64,000 nt of DNA from the NCBI GenBank assembly GCA_015680685.1, contig MNCI01014373.1, forward strand, positions 180,154 through 244,153, read 5' to 3'. This stretch comes from Gnetum montanum (taxonomy: Eukaryota > Streptophyta > Gnetopsida > Gnetales > Gnetaceae). The notes below the pieces were generated by a model. The model saw nothing but the letters and a program-made list of their open reading frames with translations. It was not told where the DNA came from and made no database searches. A program made the position numbers and the translations under genes. Numbering within the stretch: position 1 is the first letter of the stretch; each line of letters begins with the position of its first letter. Below, in pieces: positions 32,521-43,196 of the stretch.

Positions 32521-33420
32521 GGCTTTACGTCTTGTCGGATTCTAGGGGAATCGTCGGGGTGACCGATCTGTACCACATAAAGCGTAAACAACCGTAGAGG
32601 GTGTCACGTCTATGCTTGTGCATGATGAGGTACAGAGTACGTGCAAGAATACTATGAGGCAAGTTTAGTTGAGAAATGATCAAGAAGGCTTTATGTCCCA
32701 CAGGATCCCAGAGGGACCTTTTAGGTGACCGACCTACACCACACAAGGCTTAAACAACCTCAAAGGGTGTCATGTTTTCACCTGTGCTAGCTAGGGTGCA
32801 GAACACATGCAGGACTACTGTAAAAGGAAAGGTAAGTTAAATCGTCATCAGAAGCCTTATTGTCTCGTAGGGTTCCGGAGGAACTGTCGAGATGACCAAT
32901 CTACACCGTACGACCGGTAAACAACCACAAATGGGTGTCAAGTCTACGCTAATGCAAGCCGAGGTGTGGAAGGCGTACAAGACTATTGTAAGATGAGAAA
33001 ATTAACTATCGACCAAATAGGTTTTATGTCTTGTAGGATCCCGGAGGGACCGTCGAGGTGACTGGTCTATACCACATGGGGTGGGGTACAGAACGTAGGC
33101 AAGAAAACCATAGGGTGGGCAAGCTAACTAGCAATCAGAGAGGATTTATGTCTCGTAGGATCCTGGAGGGACCGTCGAGGTGACTAGTCTATACCACACA
33201 AGATGGGGTGCATAATGCATGCAAGACAACTATAGAATGAGCTAGTTAACCGGCAATCGGAGGCCTTGTGTTCTATAGGGTTCCAGAGGAACCGTCGGGG
33301 CGACCGGTCTACACCGCATAGAGCGCAAACAATCGTAAGAGGGTGTTGCATTTACACTCATATGTATCAGGGTGTAGAAGGCTCATAGAACTACCATGAC
33401 ATGCTGAAAAGGCACAAAAA
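32521..33420 (-). repeat. B1 leader: six tandem units of about 165 and 121 bp
   Basis: Each unit carries a block like TATGTCTCGTAGGATCCCGG then AGGGACCGTCGAGGTGACCG and TCTACACCACA. Units start near 32521, 32686, 32854, 33023, 33145 and 33266. The first four are about 165-169 bp apart and the last two about 121, having lost the AACCGTAGAGGGTGTCA part. The array fills the space between the PBS and gag, where RNA packaging signals would lie. Confidence 0.8.
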
Positions 33421-33439
33421 GGACCTCCTTCTAGCGCCA
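33421..33439 (-). promoter_or_regulatory. B1 primer binding site
   Basis: Minus-strand TGGCGCTAGAAGGAGGTCC starts six bases after the LTR end CGCTACA. A1 (45964-45982) and A2 (63202-63220) have TGGTACTAGAAGCAGGGCC and TGGCACTAGAAGGAGGGCC at the same place. The priming tRNA is not identified; the initial TGG fits the CCA end of any tRNA. Confidence 0.75.
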
Positions 33440-34248
33440 GAAAACTGTAGCGACCGAAAACGTTGGCGGCTGGAAGAACGTCGAGGGTCGGCAGACGCGA
33501 CAATTCCAACCCCGTATCCATGGGAGGGCGGTGCTGGGTGTGTCTGGATACGGGGTGTCCTGAATAGTTTGGTCAATTAGACAGGGACTTACATCGGTGT
33601 CAATATAGCCTTTTGCAATGTAAATAATGGGAAATGTGAGATAATGCTTACGGGTGAATAAAACAAGGGGGAAATTGTAAAAATGCAACAGTAATACGAA
33701 ATAATGCTTAAAGGTGAATAAAACAGAAATGCGATAGTAATACAAAATAATGCTTAAAGGTAAATAAGACAGAAAATAATGCAAGAAAACTAGACAGTAA
33801 ATGAGAGGTAAAGTAAAGTGTGGTTAGAAACATGCACTGCTCCAAAGCTACAAATTTGTCCGGTCAGGGTGGATGTAATCGGCTGCACAGCGTGATAGAG
33901 TGTAGAGGTCTCGAGAGTAATTGAGACGTGCCAGAAACAAAAAAGAGCTATATGCTTGGACGTGGATTTCACGTACAAACAATACAGGTTTCTACCAAGG
34001 TGGTATAACGGAGACGGGGACCCTACGCCAGCTGAGAGAGACTCTCTGTTTACAGTGTTAGACAAATGACTTTGATTATTACAATGCTGGCAAGAGGGGA
34101 AATCTTTATTTTAGAACTTCAAATTTCCCACTACTTGGAAGCTGTTTGCTTCCAGAAAGATGCGAACTCTTTTGAAATTTCCAACTTTACAAATTTCTTG
34201 GGTATTTTTAGCCAAAATTGCGGACCCGTTATATGCTGTTTGCTAGGA

Positions 34249-34256
34249 TATTTATA
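34249..34256 (-). promoter_or_regulatory. TATA box of B1 5' LTR
   Basis: Minus-strand CCTATAAATATCC. It is the only good TATA in the LTR and lies about 900 bases into it, placing transcription start near 34220. Confidence 0.6.
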
Positions 34257-34568
34257 GGGCTAAAGGTAAGCAAAAAGGGGCAGTTTGAATGCTACACGCC
34301 GCAGGTTTGTGTTATCTTACTATCGCTACTCGAGCCATCTGTGATCGTTGGGCTTACCAGACCATTGCGATGTGAGCCTGCCATGCAATAACTGCGATCT
34401 TACTACTCCGTAATTGTGTCGTCAGCATCTAGAGACGTGTGCCAACGGTCCGATTAGGTGGAGTGTATTGATGTTACACAACCACCTGTATGCCTCGCTG
34501 TGCATTATGATGTAGCCTGCTTGGCGTAGTGTAGCACCTTGTCGCGTGTTTTGCTGTCTATTACATGC

Positions 34569-34592
34569 TTGCTACGCTACGTAGCGTAGCAA
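34569..34592. repeat. 24-bp perfect palindrome in U3
   Basis: Arms TTGCTACGCTAC and GTAGCGTAGCAA meet without a spacer. Related half-sites lie at about 34735, 34835 and 34855, and in B2 at about 63675-63760. Confidence 0.9.
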
Positions 34593-35155
34593 ATTGCCTT
34601 AGTTGTAAGAGTTTTGTCGATTTGCAAACTTTCTCCGGTGATGCAAGTCTTGCGAATTTCATTGAGTCTGCCTTTCGAACTACCTTCTGTCTCTTCTGCA
34701 GGATTGCTACGCCTTGCTGCGCCATGTAGCTCAATGTAGCGTAGCAGTAGACATGGTCCGCCGCTTCCTAATGAAAAAGGACATCACTGCAGAAATCAAA
34801 ATTAGGCAAGGGGAGTGGGTAGTGAAGTTGTTGCTATGCTACGATGTGTGACATTGCGTAGCGTAAGCATAGCATAGTAGATTTGTGACTTAGAAAACTT
34901 GCCGAACTATTTCTTGCGCATCTAGGATGCTACCGTCGATTTTGCACACTGTTCTTGAGCAGGTTGTCGGCTGTTTAGGCTACTTTGGTGGGTAGGCAAT
35001 ATGGTATAGAACCTGTCCATGCTCAAAGTAGAAAATTTTCTGAACTGGTGGGCCTGAACTCAGAATGTTCTTCTCCCAATGAACTGCCATCATGTTGTGC
35101 GGACTGCAAGATCCTGATGAAGCAAGGATGGCCCCGCATTTTTTAGGGTGTTTCA

Positions 35156-35160
35156 ACTAT
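35156..35160. repeat. B1 right target-site copy (actat)
   Basis: Pairs with accat at 15891-15895; one transition differs. Confidence 0.75.
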
Positions 35161-37197
35161 GAGTGAGATTTTCTTGACGAACAAGTTGCTAAATGTAAAC
35201 TAGCTTCATGTAATTTATGTTCTGAAGAAATTTTGGAACATAGGGGTAGTTTAATGTCATACTAGGATTGCATGGTAGTTTTAGGTCTTATCCGGCCAAT
35301 GATATCCTTGCTATATTTTTTTTGGTGTTATTCGTAGGTGTGTATAATGTTGCAACAAATAAGACTGCAACAAAATATAAGGGTAATCATAACGTAGATG
35401 AAAATGAAATAGAATAAGATGGATGAAAAAAAAAGAGGGGGGGAGGGGGAAGGGAGGTGGGGGATGGGGGGTTTAATAGAAGTTTAAAAATGAAGGAATG
35501 TCATTTGTGTCTTTGTTTGGAGGGTGATAGCATGAACAGTGTGAGCAAACCTCCACAACGTGAGCAGGCTTCTTAGTGTGAGCAAGCTTCACAACATGAG
35601 TAGGCTTCACAGTGTGAGTAGGAAGCGGCGTGACCTTGGTACAGAGCGTGAGTGGCGTTGGAAAAAATGAAGGGGAAAGAGAAATCAAACAAAAGCAAGG
35701 GGAAGAAGTAGACGAGATTATCGTTCACAGAGGAGAGTGGACAAATGCTTCAATGCCTTCCCCAACCCAGGATTTCATCATGGATGGGGACTTTTCCCAA
35801 GTATGTTTTCTCTTGCTCTTGTAGCGCAGCATGAGAAACCGCGTAAGTCGTTAGGGTTGCTGTTTCGATAGGATTTTGGAGTGAGATCGGTTTGCTTTTG
35901 GTGTTGGGTCTCTTGGCTTGATTTATTTCATGTTATGTAAATCTGGGATATCCGGGCATTACAAGATTTTATGGGGCTTGCCATTTTTTGGAATTGTTGT
36001 TTTTATTTGGGCCCTAGCTTGAGTTGTAGAGACGTGGGTGTGGCATGAGTTTGAATCACAGGGATGTGTGTGTACCCTAGCGTGAGTTGCAGGGCACCTC
36101 AAAGCTTACAAATTTTTTTGTTGTTTTTGGATGATCAATCGGCGTGGGTTGAGTGTGAGCAACCCAGGGTACGCCCAACGTGAGCAGCCCAAGGTATGAG
36201 CGTGGGTGCAGGGATTGAGAGGCCATGAGTGCCCAGAGAAAAGCAATTTTTGTCCATTTTTTCCTAGGCTTGAGTGCCCCAGGAAACTGCGATTTTTTGT
36301 CAATTTTTGCCTAGGTGTGAGCACCCCAGGAAACTGTGATTTTTTGGTCAATATTTGGCTGGGCGTGAGCGCCCTAGGAAACTACGATTTTTTGTCAATT
36401 TTTTCCTGGGCGTGAGCGCCCCAAGAAACTACTATTTTTTATCAATTTTTGCTTAGGCGTGAGCACCCTAGGAAACTACGATTTTTTGTTAATTTTTTCC
36501 TGGGCGTGAGCACCCCAAGAAACTGCGTTTTTTGGTCAATTTTTGCCTGGGCGTGAGCACCCAGGAAACTGCAATTTTTTGGTCAATTTTTGCCTGGGCG
36601 TGAACGCCCTAGGAAACTCTAATTTTTTTGTCAATTTTTTCCTAGGTGTGAGCACCCTAGGAAATTGCAATTTTTTTGTGCTTGGGCATAGCTACTTACC
36701 ATTGTTACCTACTTCTGGAGCGTGCGTTGTGCTATTGCGTGGGTTGCAGCATGAGCTGTGCATTGTGAATAGTGGCGTGAGCTACATTGTGAGTTGTGTT
36801 TGTGGGTTGCAACCTGAACTGCATTCTGAATGAGTTTCCTTGTCACGTTTTCTACAATGTGCACTATAATATAAATTCCCTGGAATTGGAGCATGAGTAA
36901 CTTATTCGTTCGGTGTTGCTAGTTATTTATACCCCTTTGTTTTTATTTTCTTGAGTTAGACAATGAGCGTACATGTTTTGCATTTGCACTTGTTTGTTGG
37001 TTTATTGTGAAATGAATTTTTAAAAGTACCCCAGCAAGCGTTAAATTCATCAAATAAACATTGATGTCCTTGTCTCATGGGGTGGTTTTGTGTTTGTATT
37101 GAATGTTATTTACTTTTTAGGTTTATTTATTTATTTATTTTAGTTTATATGTTTTACATGTTTTAAGTTACTTACCTAAGGTTTTGGCTCTATGCAG
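35161..37197 (+). other. A1 region upstream of antisense exon 2 (5' exon(s), intron, minisatellite)
   Basis: Two hairpin-type units (about 35246-35300), a G-rich stretch (35433-35470) and a run of TGAGCAGGCTTC repeats (35540-35620) precede a possible first exon near 35748-35800 (ATGGATGGGGACTTTTCCCAA before GTATGT). The matching A2 segment keeps GACTTTGCCCAA-GTATGT. The rest to 37197 is probable intron with a minisatellite. The first exon is not firmly established because its phase to exon 2 does not fit. Confidence 0.35.
36240..36690 (+). repeat. 47-bp minisatellite, about nine units (A1)
   Basis: Units read GGGCGTGAGCGCCCCAGGAA then ACTGCGATTTTTTGTCAATT and TTTCCT. Each unit has a small GGGCG..CGCCC hairpin potential. 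The same array is at 53575-53975 in A2, with similar copy number, so it predates duplication. Confidence 0.85.
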
Positions 37198-40100
37198 GGG
37201 ACCTAAGCCTTTTCTCCTTGTTGTTGAACTTGTTGGTGTGCTATCTTGGTTCGGCCCTTTGGAACTGAACATGCCTAGTTATGACATGTGGATCAAGGCA
37301 CATGTAATATGGTTTCATATGAATGTTGGTGCATTTTTATCATTTATTCTGCAGAATTTCAACGTTGTCATATGGTCTCATTTGAGTGAGCAGCTAACTC
37401 GTGATATTGTTGAGACCATGTTGTTTGGCTCAACACGAGGCATGTTAACTTTTGTTGTTGACATAGACGAGGGACCATATGTAATTGAGGGGGGGGGGGG
37501 GGGGGGGGGGGGGGCACTCCTAAAGGTCCTAGATCAACATGTCCTTTGACCCGTCTATGGGGATTGCCATCTTGCAGACATTACAACAGTAGTAGCACAC
37601 TTTTTCTAGCCTACCATGTACATACACTATTCAAAAATACACCTGGAACAATATACAGAGTAGAAAAGTATGCTCTTTTATACTTGTATTAACTTTGGTT
37701 CCTTTAGCATTATATCATTTCTTATGTATGAATACTTTTTCTTTTGTAGGCCTCGTTTTGTTGAGCATGGATTGCATGAGGATGATAGTGGGCTTGCCTT
37801 AGTGTGTACAGCCTTGGAGGCATTCATGATGGGCCCCACTCTTTGTGCTGCAGTGCTAGGCTAGACCAAGGATGCTATTGTCAGTTATCCTAGGAAATTC
37901 TCTAGGGCCTTTGAACATTGTCAAGTTCGCAGCAGGCTGCATGAGGATTGGTCTCCTGATGGACCCATTTATCCTCAAATGGTTAATCTTACAACCAGTG
38001 TGCCTACTCCATTTTCTAACGGTAAATGGTTGTGTTCCATGCTTGGTTTTCATTTTTTTCACTTCATTGCTTATCATATTCTTACTCTCTACTCAATGTC
38101 TCCTTTGTCTTTTCTATAGCTGTCATTTTCCTTGATCAGGTTACTGTCATATCTGGGCGCACTGAGGCTACTCTCTTTATGAATTTTGGAGAGACAGAGA
38201 AGTCACAATGGTGGCTGCACAAGAAGGCACCTGAACAAATCATCAGCCATATGACCAGTGCGAGCTTGATGGACTTATTTACTGCCTTGACTCCTAACAT
38301 TCCCGTGACCAAAATGGTTGCCATAGATGACTCTTTTAACGATGATGTCTCCTATTTTACTACACGAGTTCGGGGAGTTAAGGAGTCTTTCCACCTAACT
38401 GCTGGATTATTTTTCGATCTTTTTGGCGTACCAGTTGATGGTGCTAAGGTGGTGGTGGATAGAGGGACTAGAGAAGGCCATGTGATCAAGGAACTTGAAG
38501 GCTGGCTAGGTGTACCATGAGGTGCTAAGGGTTTTTCCATTCAAGCTGATACTTGCTTGATGGAGGTAAATTTTCTATACCCACTCTTTAGAGCACGAGC
38601 ATTCCCTAAGTCTCTTTCCTAAGTAAGAAGTCTTGGGATTGAGTCTGCATGTGTTATGCACATAGTCTTGGAGATTGGTATGTGCTACAATTGGGTGCAG
38701 TTCCTTGTATTAGGCCTCTGTGGAGAGATCATTAGGCTATGTTCCAATGTTGATGCTAAGTCCCACTTTACCTTTGCCTTTTTTGTGGGCTATCTCCATA
38801 GGTTTGCTAAGTTCTTAGTGGTCTATGGAGATAACAATTATGTATTAAGGGATCCCTCATAGTTGTCTCGCCCCTAGATCTTTCATCTATTTAACACCAC
38901 TAGATCCCAAGATCCACTCGAAGGCATCGAAGAATCAGTCTCTGTTACCATAGGGGGTGTAGCCAGTCGTTCCCACCATTCATGTGATAGCTTGGGGTTG
39001 GAACCACCTAAACTAAATACAACTATCAGGAGAGCTAAGCGCTTGATTTAGGAGACTGTCGGGAAGGCCAAGGTTAAGGTGAAAAGGGCTAAGCATTCAA
39101 GGGAACCTGTTATTGAGGCGAGACCATTGAAGGCAAAGAAGATTCGATTCATCTTGCCAAGAGTGGGTAAGTTTTTTTTGTTGCTTTAAGTGTTTTTTAT
39201 CCCTTTTTGAATTTATTTGCTTACTTAAATCTACCTACATATTATGTCATGATAACTTTAGATTTATTTGTGTTAACAAAAGATACTCCCGAGAGGGAAA
39301 GGGAAGAATTAGCTCCAATGGGTGAGCCTGAAACGGTTATCACTAGGTGTGATGAAGAGGAGGAAAAGAGAGAAGAAGAAGTTGGGGCTATTCCCATCTT
39401 GCGGGAAGAGGATGAAACGGATACCATGGAGTGACACTTACAAAGGCTCTAGATGCCCTTAAGAATTTAAGTGAGGAGAAAGATATTTTTGAAAGTTTCT
39501 TTGATGGGTCTCTACACCTTGGTGATCTACCTAAGCTGACCAGCAAAGGGCTGCTTGGTACGTTTTGTTAGTTTTATCCACATTTTGTATCTCCTTAGCT
39601 TTGTACATTGTTTTGATTATCATGACTCTTCCTAATATCAGACATGGATTTTGAAGTGCCTGAAGCACATGCATCTCAGGCGGATGTGTCGGAGTTATAG
39701 GCCCCGGCTGAGCTGCCTCCCAATATAGATTCAACATCCACTGGCCGATTGAGGCCATGGCCTAAGATGCCCAATAAAGTAGACTTTGTTACTGGCATCG
39801 TCAATGATGTTGTTGCTCATCTGCAACAGACTCATCCTGAATTAGGTGTGTACTTTATACTAAGTGCCTAAGTTCATTATGCTTTTACCTCTATTGGTGA
39901 TGTCTTATTAGCTCATATGTGTAATGTTTGTACTTGTAGGTGTGAAGCTTCAATGGAGTCCTTTCGAGGCTATCCATATTGATGGTCTCCCGGAATTGCC
40001 TAAAGATATTGAGTAGATCCCAAGAGGGATTTATGATGCGATTTCAGGTTGTGTTGTTCCTAATGCCAAGTCTCTCTGGACCTGTAGACACTCAATTGAA

Positions 40101-40936
40101 CACTTATGGCTTGAAATTCAATCATTGAAAGAAAATTTGGCGAAGGTGACAGAGGAGAGGAATGACTTGCAAGCTCGTTATTATTTTTCCTATGATAGAT
40201 TGGCTGGTGATAGTACCTAGCATACATCCGAGATCACCTATGCATGTTATTGGGCCGACTTAAATAGCAAGGTGCAGGTGATTTGGGATTTGGCCAAACA
40301 GAGGGCCCAAATGGATTTATTGAATAGGAAGTGCCATGATTGGAATTCCTTTGCATCCAAAGTACGTAAATAGGGCTAGGATTAGAAAGATCATAAACAT
40401 CAATACAAAAAGTAGTTGAAGGAGGAATCAGTTGAACATTGCTGGTTGGAGATGTTCGTGGAGGGGTTAGGCTTGCGCTCTTCCTATAACAAGTTTGTTG
40501 AGTGTACAGAAGTGGAGGAGTCTCCTAAGATAACCATTACCATGGCCTCTGGGGAAGCTTCAACAAGTATGTTTTCTCTTGAGCGCCCTTCCTGGTCTTT
40601 AGTGGACAAGGGTAAAATCTTGGCCAATATCGACCTTGGACTTGAGAAAGATTGGGCTTGTGTGCCTGAAGAGGAGATTCTATGACGCTTGGAAGCTAAT
40701 CTCAGGCCTTCTTCTCCTATGATTGTTTTAATATTGCATCATTTTATTGCTTTTAATGATCTTTTTGTTTTTAGTATTTTGCTCTTTTAATCCGTTTGTT
40801 TTTGTTTACTTAATTTGTTGTTTTGTTTTTCTTTTTGTGATAGGGACGTGGTGGTGATGAGGTTGGCCCTAGTGGGATGGGAGCTAATGATGTAGAGGAG
40901 TTTGAGGGCCATCCCCCTCCTAATACCAATGCATGA
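37198..40936 (+). pseudogene. A1 antisense multi-exon gene (FCP1-like domain to terminal exon)
   Basis: Exons by acceptor/donor and homology: 37198 to about 37660; 37750-38021; 38140-39166; 39283-39557; 39642-39845; 39940 to about 40711; 40844-40936 (stop TGA). Exon 2 encodes FLLVVELVGVLSW and HMNVGAFLSFILQNFNVVIW, the FCP1-type motif I and WS blocks with the nucleophile Asp replaced by Glu. Exon 3 has LEAFMMGP and FEHCQVRSRLHEDW. Exon 4 has LMDLFTALTPNIPV, FTTRVRGVKESFHL and LFFDLFGVPVDG. Exon 5 is acidic. Exon 7 has coiled-coil-like LKENLAKVTEERNDLQ. A 26-G run and several stops break it. It lies opposite to gag-PR and RT and between them. Confidence 0.65.
37489..37514 (+). repeat. Run of 26 G
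   Basis: Falls inside antisense exon 2, where A2 has only six G. It is either expansion by slippage or a sequencing/assembly artefact. Confidence 0.9.
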
Positions 40937-41441
40937 TTTGGCTTGTTAGTCTTGTCAGTATTGTCATTTCTTTGTTAGTTTGTTTTTTTGTTTTGTTATT
41001 TTTGGAATATGTGAAGACAAATGTAACATGATCATGGTGTAATATGTCATCATCCTATTACCATGTTAACACTTTGTATTACATATATTTATATATTTTT
41101 TTTTGCTTTTTTGATTTTATTTGTGAACATAAATGTAAACTAGAATCGTAACTGGTAAACATAAGATAAACGGAATCGTAATTTGTGAAATGAAAACGAT
41201 AATGACGTGGCAGGATTTTGGTAAATTGGTAATGTACTGTGCTCTATTTTGAAGCCATTTCAGGCTACATGCATCAGTTTAAAGTCATGATGGACTATTG
41301 CATCTTTATCAAAGAAAAGGAGGAGACTATAGTTGTTTCGGTGAATTTTAAAAGTAACCGGCCATTTCTAACCGTGGCTAGTTTAACGTCGTTGCGGACG
41401 TTTGGTAGTTTAACGTCATTCCAGATGCATAATGATTTTTC
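40937..41441. repeat. A1 tail-to-tail gap with hairpin motifs
   Basis: Between the antisense stop (40936) and the PR stop (41442). Hairpin units lie at about 41275 (AGTTTAAAGTCATGATGGAC), 41381 (AGTTTAACGTCGTTGCGGAC, stem ACGTC..GACGT) and 41407 (AGTTTAACGTCATTCCAGAT). The remaining sequence is AT-rich. Confidence 0.65.
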
Positions 41442-42440
41442 TTAGTTTTTGATTTGTCTCTTTAATTTTTGCAACTTGTTGTGAAGGGTGGGATGTGTAG
41501 GCATAATCTTGTACTCACTATCCCCCTCGCTGGATACATCAAAGGGTAGTTCTGACCAAGGGACATCCGCGAGAATGGCTCCTATGTCTGCATCTTCTGA
41601 TGCTTCTTCTATTTTAGGAAGGTCATGGGTTGGAGATTGACCAATGTCTAGGGTTTTGCTAGTGGTGTCTTACTTAGGTTCGGAGAGTTCAACCTTTGAC
41701 CTTTGGTTTGTTCCTACGTGTGAGGAAGTAAGTGATGTTGCTGCATCCTCGTGTATGACAATTTCACCACCCTCATAAGGTAGGTGGATTTCTTGATGGA
41801 TCGGCGATGATACAACTTTTAGTTGAGCTAACCAAGGTCATCCCAAAATCAAATTGAATCCCAGCATCTCATCAACGACTACAAATTCAGCTGATGTGGG
41901 GAACCGGTCCCCTGCTATGAAATCCAAGGTAATCATGCCTTTTACCATGACATGAGAACCACTGAAAGATTTCAAGAATGATGTTGTTGTTGGTCATATA
42001 TTTTCTACGAGGCCTAGTTGTTCAATGACGGGAAAAGGTATTACATTTGTTGCTGCTCCGTCATCAACATGTACCCCATGTATCTTAAATTGGTTAGTTT
42101 GTATCCTTATAAACATAGGGGTAGTAGTAACCTCTCCCATTTTTTCATCTCATTTAATGTCGTTGGCATGAAATCCGAGAGATGTGGTTCTTGATTCTTG
42201 ATGTGGAGACAACACAATGTAAATGGATGGTTCATTTGCAGGAAGATCTTCACTAACAGGTATTGAAGTCAACATACGCACTAGAGCTTCCCGATGCACT
42301 AGGGAGGTCATTACTAGGTTATATAAGCTTAGAGAGGTGTTCTTTTGTTTTAAGGCCTATGTAACCTGGGCCAGGGAACTGGCCAAGTCTTTGCGGTTTG
42401 GAATATTTTTATCTATTGATACTTGATCCATTTGACCCAA
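41442..42440 (-). pseudogene. A1: aspartic protease
   Basis: On minus, the sequence near 42050-42080 gives GVHVDDGAATNV, the retropepsin active site. GSHVMVKGMITLDFIAG and FNLILG follow near 41870-41960. The upstream linker (42220-42440) has KQKNTSLSLYNLVMTSL-like residues. Stops and a frameshift break the frame. After PR a long tail reaches a stop at 41442-41444, directly next to the hairpin motifs. Confidence 0.8.
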
Positions 42441-43187
42441 CATTTGTATCTCTCATGGAAGAGGTTTTGCCTTATTAACTGCAGCTATTAGGTTTGGGAC
42501 ATTGGACACTCCCAAGTTCTTATCTTGAACACATGTGCTAGGTTGATCAGTAACTGGAACCATAGGGAAAACATTCAACAGTGTGGGTTTTGGTGGTCCT
42601 AACTCATGACCATGAAATTATTTTGCCAAATGTTCCCTGGTCATTTTTTCGGCGAGGCGTTCTTGCGAGGGTCACGGGGGAACTAGTGGAGGTTGCACAT
42701 CAGGGTATTTCAGCACCTGGATTACAAATGGAGTGGGTCAGGTTTGCGATGGCATGTTTGTTGTTACAACCATTGGGTGTACTCGGATGACAAATGGTTT
42801 TCGCGACGTGGGAGGTGTAAGTGTGGCAGAAGGGACTTGTGGAGGTGTTAGTGTAGACACGATTTCAGCAGGCACACGAATCACAAAAGGCTTTTGTGGG
42901 ACGTGTTATTCATTGCCAATATGAATGGTGTTAATCACATAGGGTGCGTCTTTGGTGTTAAGAGGATCTTTGTAGACCTCCATAGACTGATTTTGAGGTC
43001 TTACTGGGTTGGCTTCATCAAAGACTATCTCACCTCTATCAATCATATGTTTTATGTCTTGTTTTAGGGTGAAGTAGTAATTGGTTCCATGTCCACATCG
43101 CTGGTGATACTCACAAAATCTGTCTAACCTGAAACCTCTTGGAACAGGGGGTTCATTAGCTATTACCAATGTTGGGTTTTTAACCAA
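42441..43187 (-). pseudogene. A1: gag C-terminus (zinc knuckle) and proline-rich linker
   Basis: Open frame 43187-42906 carries PRGFRLDRFCEYHQRCGHGT followed by NYY, a C-x2-H...GH knuckle whose last Cys is Tyr. FTLKQDIKHMIDRGEIVF and VRPQNQSMEVY follow. The linker to PR (42441-42905) has several PFVIRVP-like repeats on minus and is broken by stops. Confidence 0.8.
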
Positions 43188-43196
43188 CTCATAGTA

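Larger units (their letters stand above)
15896..35155 (-). mobile_element. Element B1: Tat-type Ty3/gypsy retrotransposon nested in A1
   Basis: The 3' LTR at 15896-16417 and 5' LTR at 33446-35155 share both ends (TGTAGCGAC and GGGTGTTTCA on plus). They are flanked by accat (15891-15895) and actat (35156-35160), a 5-bp target-site duplication with one change. Inside, on minus, are PBS, leader repeats, gag, PR, antisense gene, RT, RNase H, aRNH, integrase, hairpin array and polypurine tract. Apparent size is 19.26 kb; subtracting the likely 1888-bp assembly duplication gives about 17.4 kb. Its proteins are clearly diverged from family A but collinear with it. Confidence 0.9.
33446..35155 (-). 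mobile_element. B1 5' LTR
   Basis: 1710 bp, on plus TGTAGCGAC..GTGTTTCA, so TG..CA ended. A minus-strand TATA box lies at 34249-34256. U3 (34570-34870) is rich in GCTACGCTA/TAGCGTAGC motifs, including a perfect palindrome. The right flank is the target-site copy actat. Confidence 0.9.

Noticed and set aside
35473-35688. Minus-strand frame with TKVTPLPTHTVKPTHVVK-like repeats
   Set aside because: Comes from TGAGCAGGCTTC short repeats upstream of the antisense gene; no conserved protein.
37184-38520. Possibility that the plus-strand FCP1-like gene is an ordinary host gene
   Set aside because: Present three times at the same place between PR and RT in two element families, so it travels with the elements.
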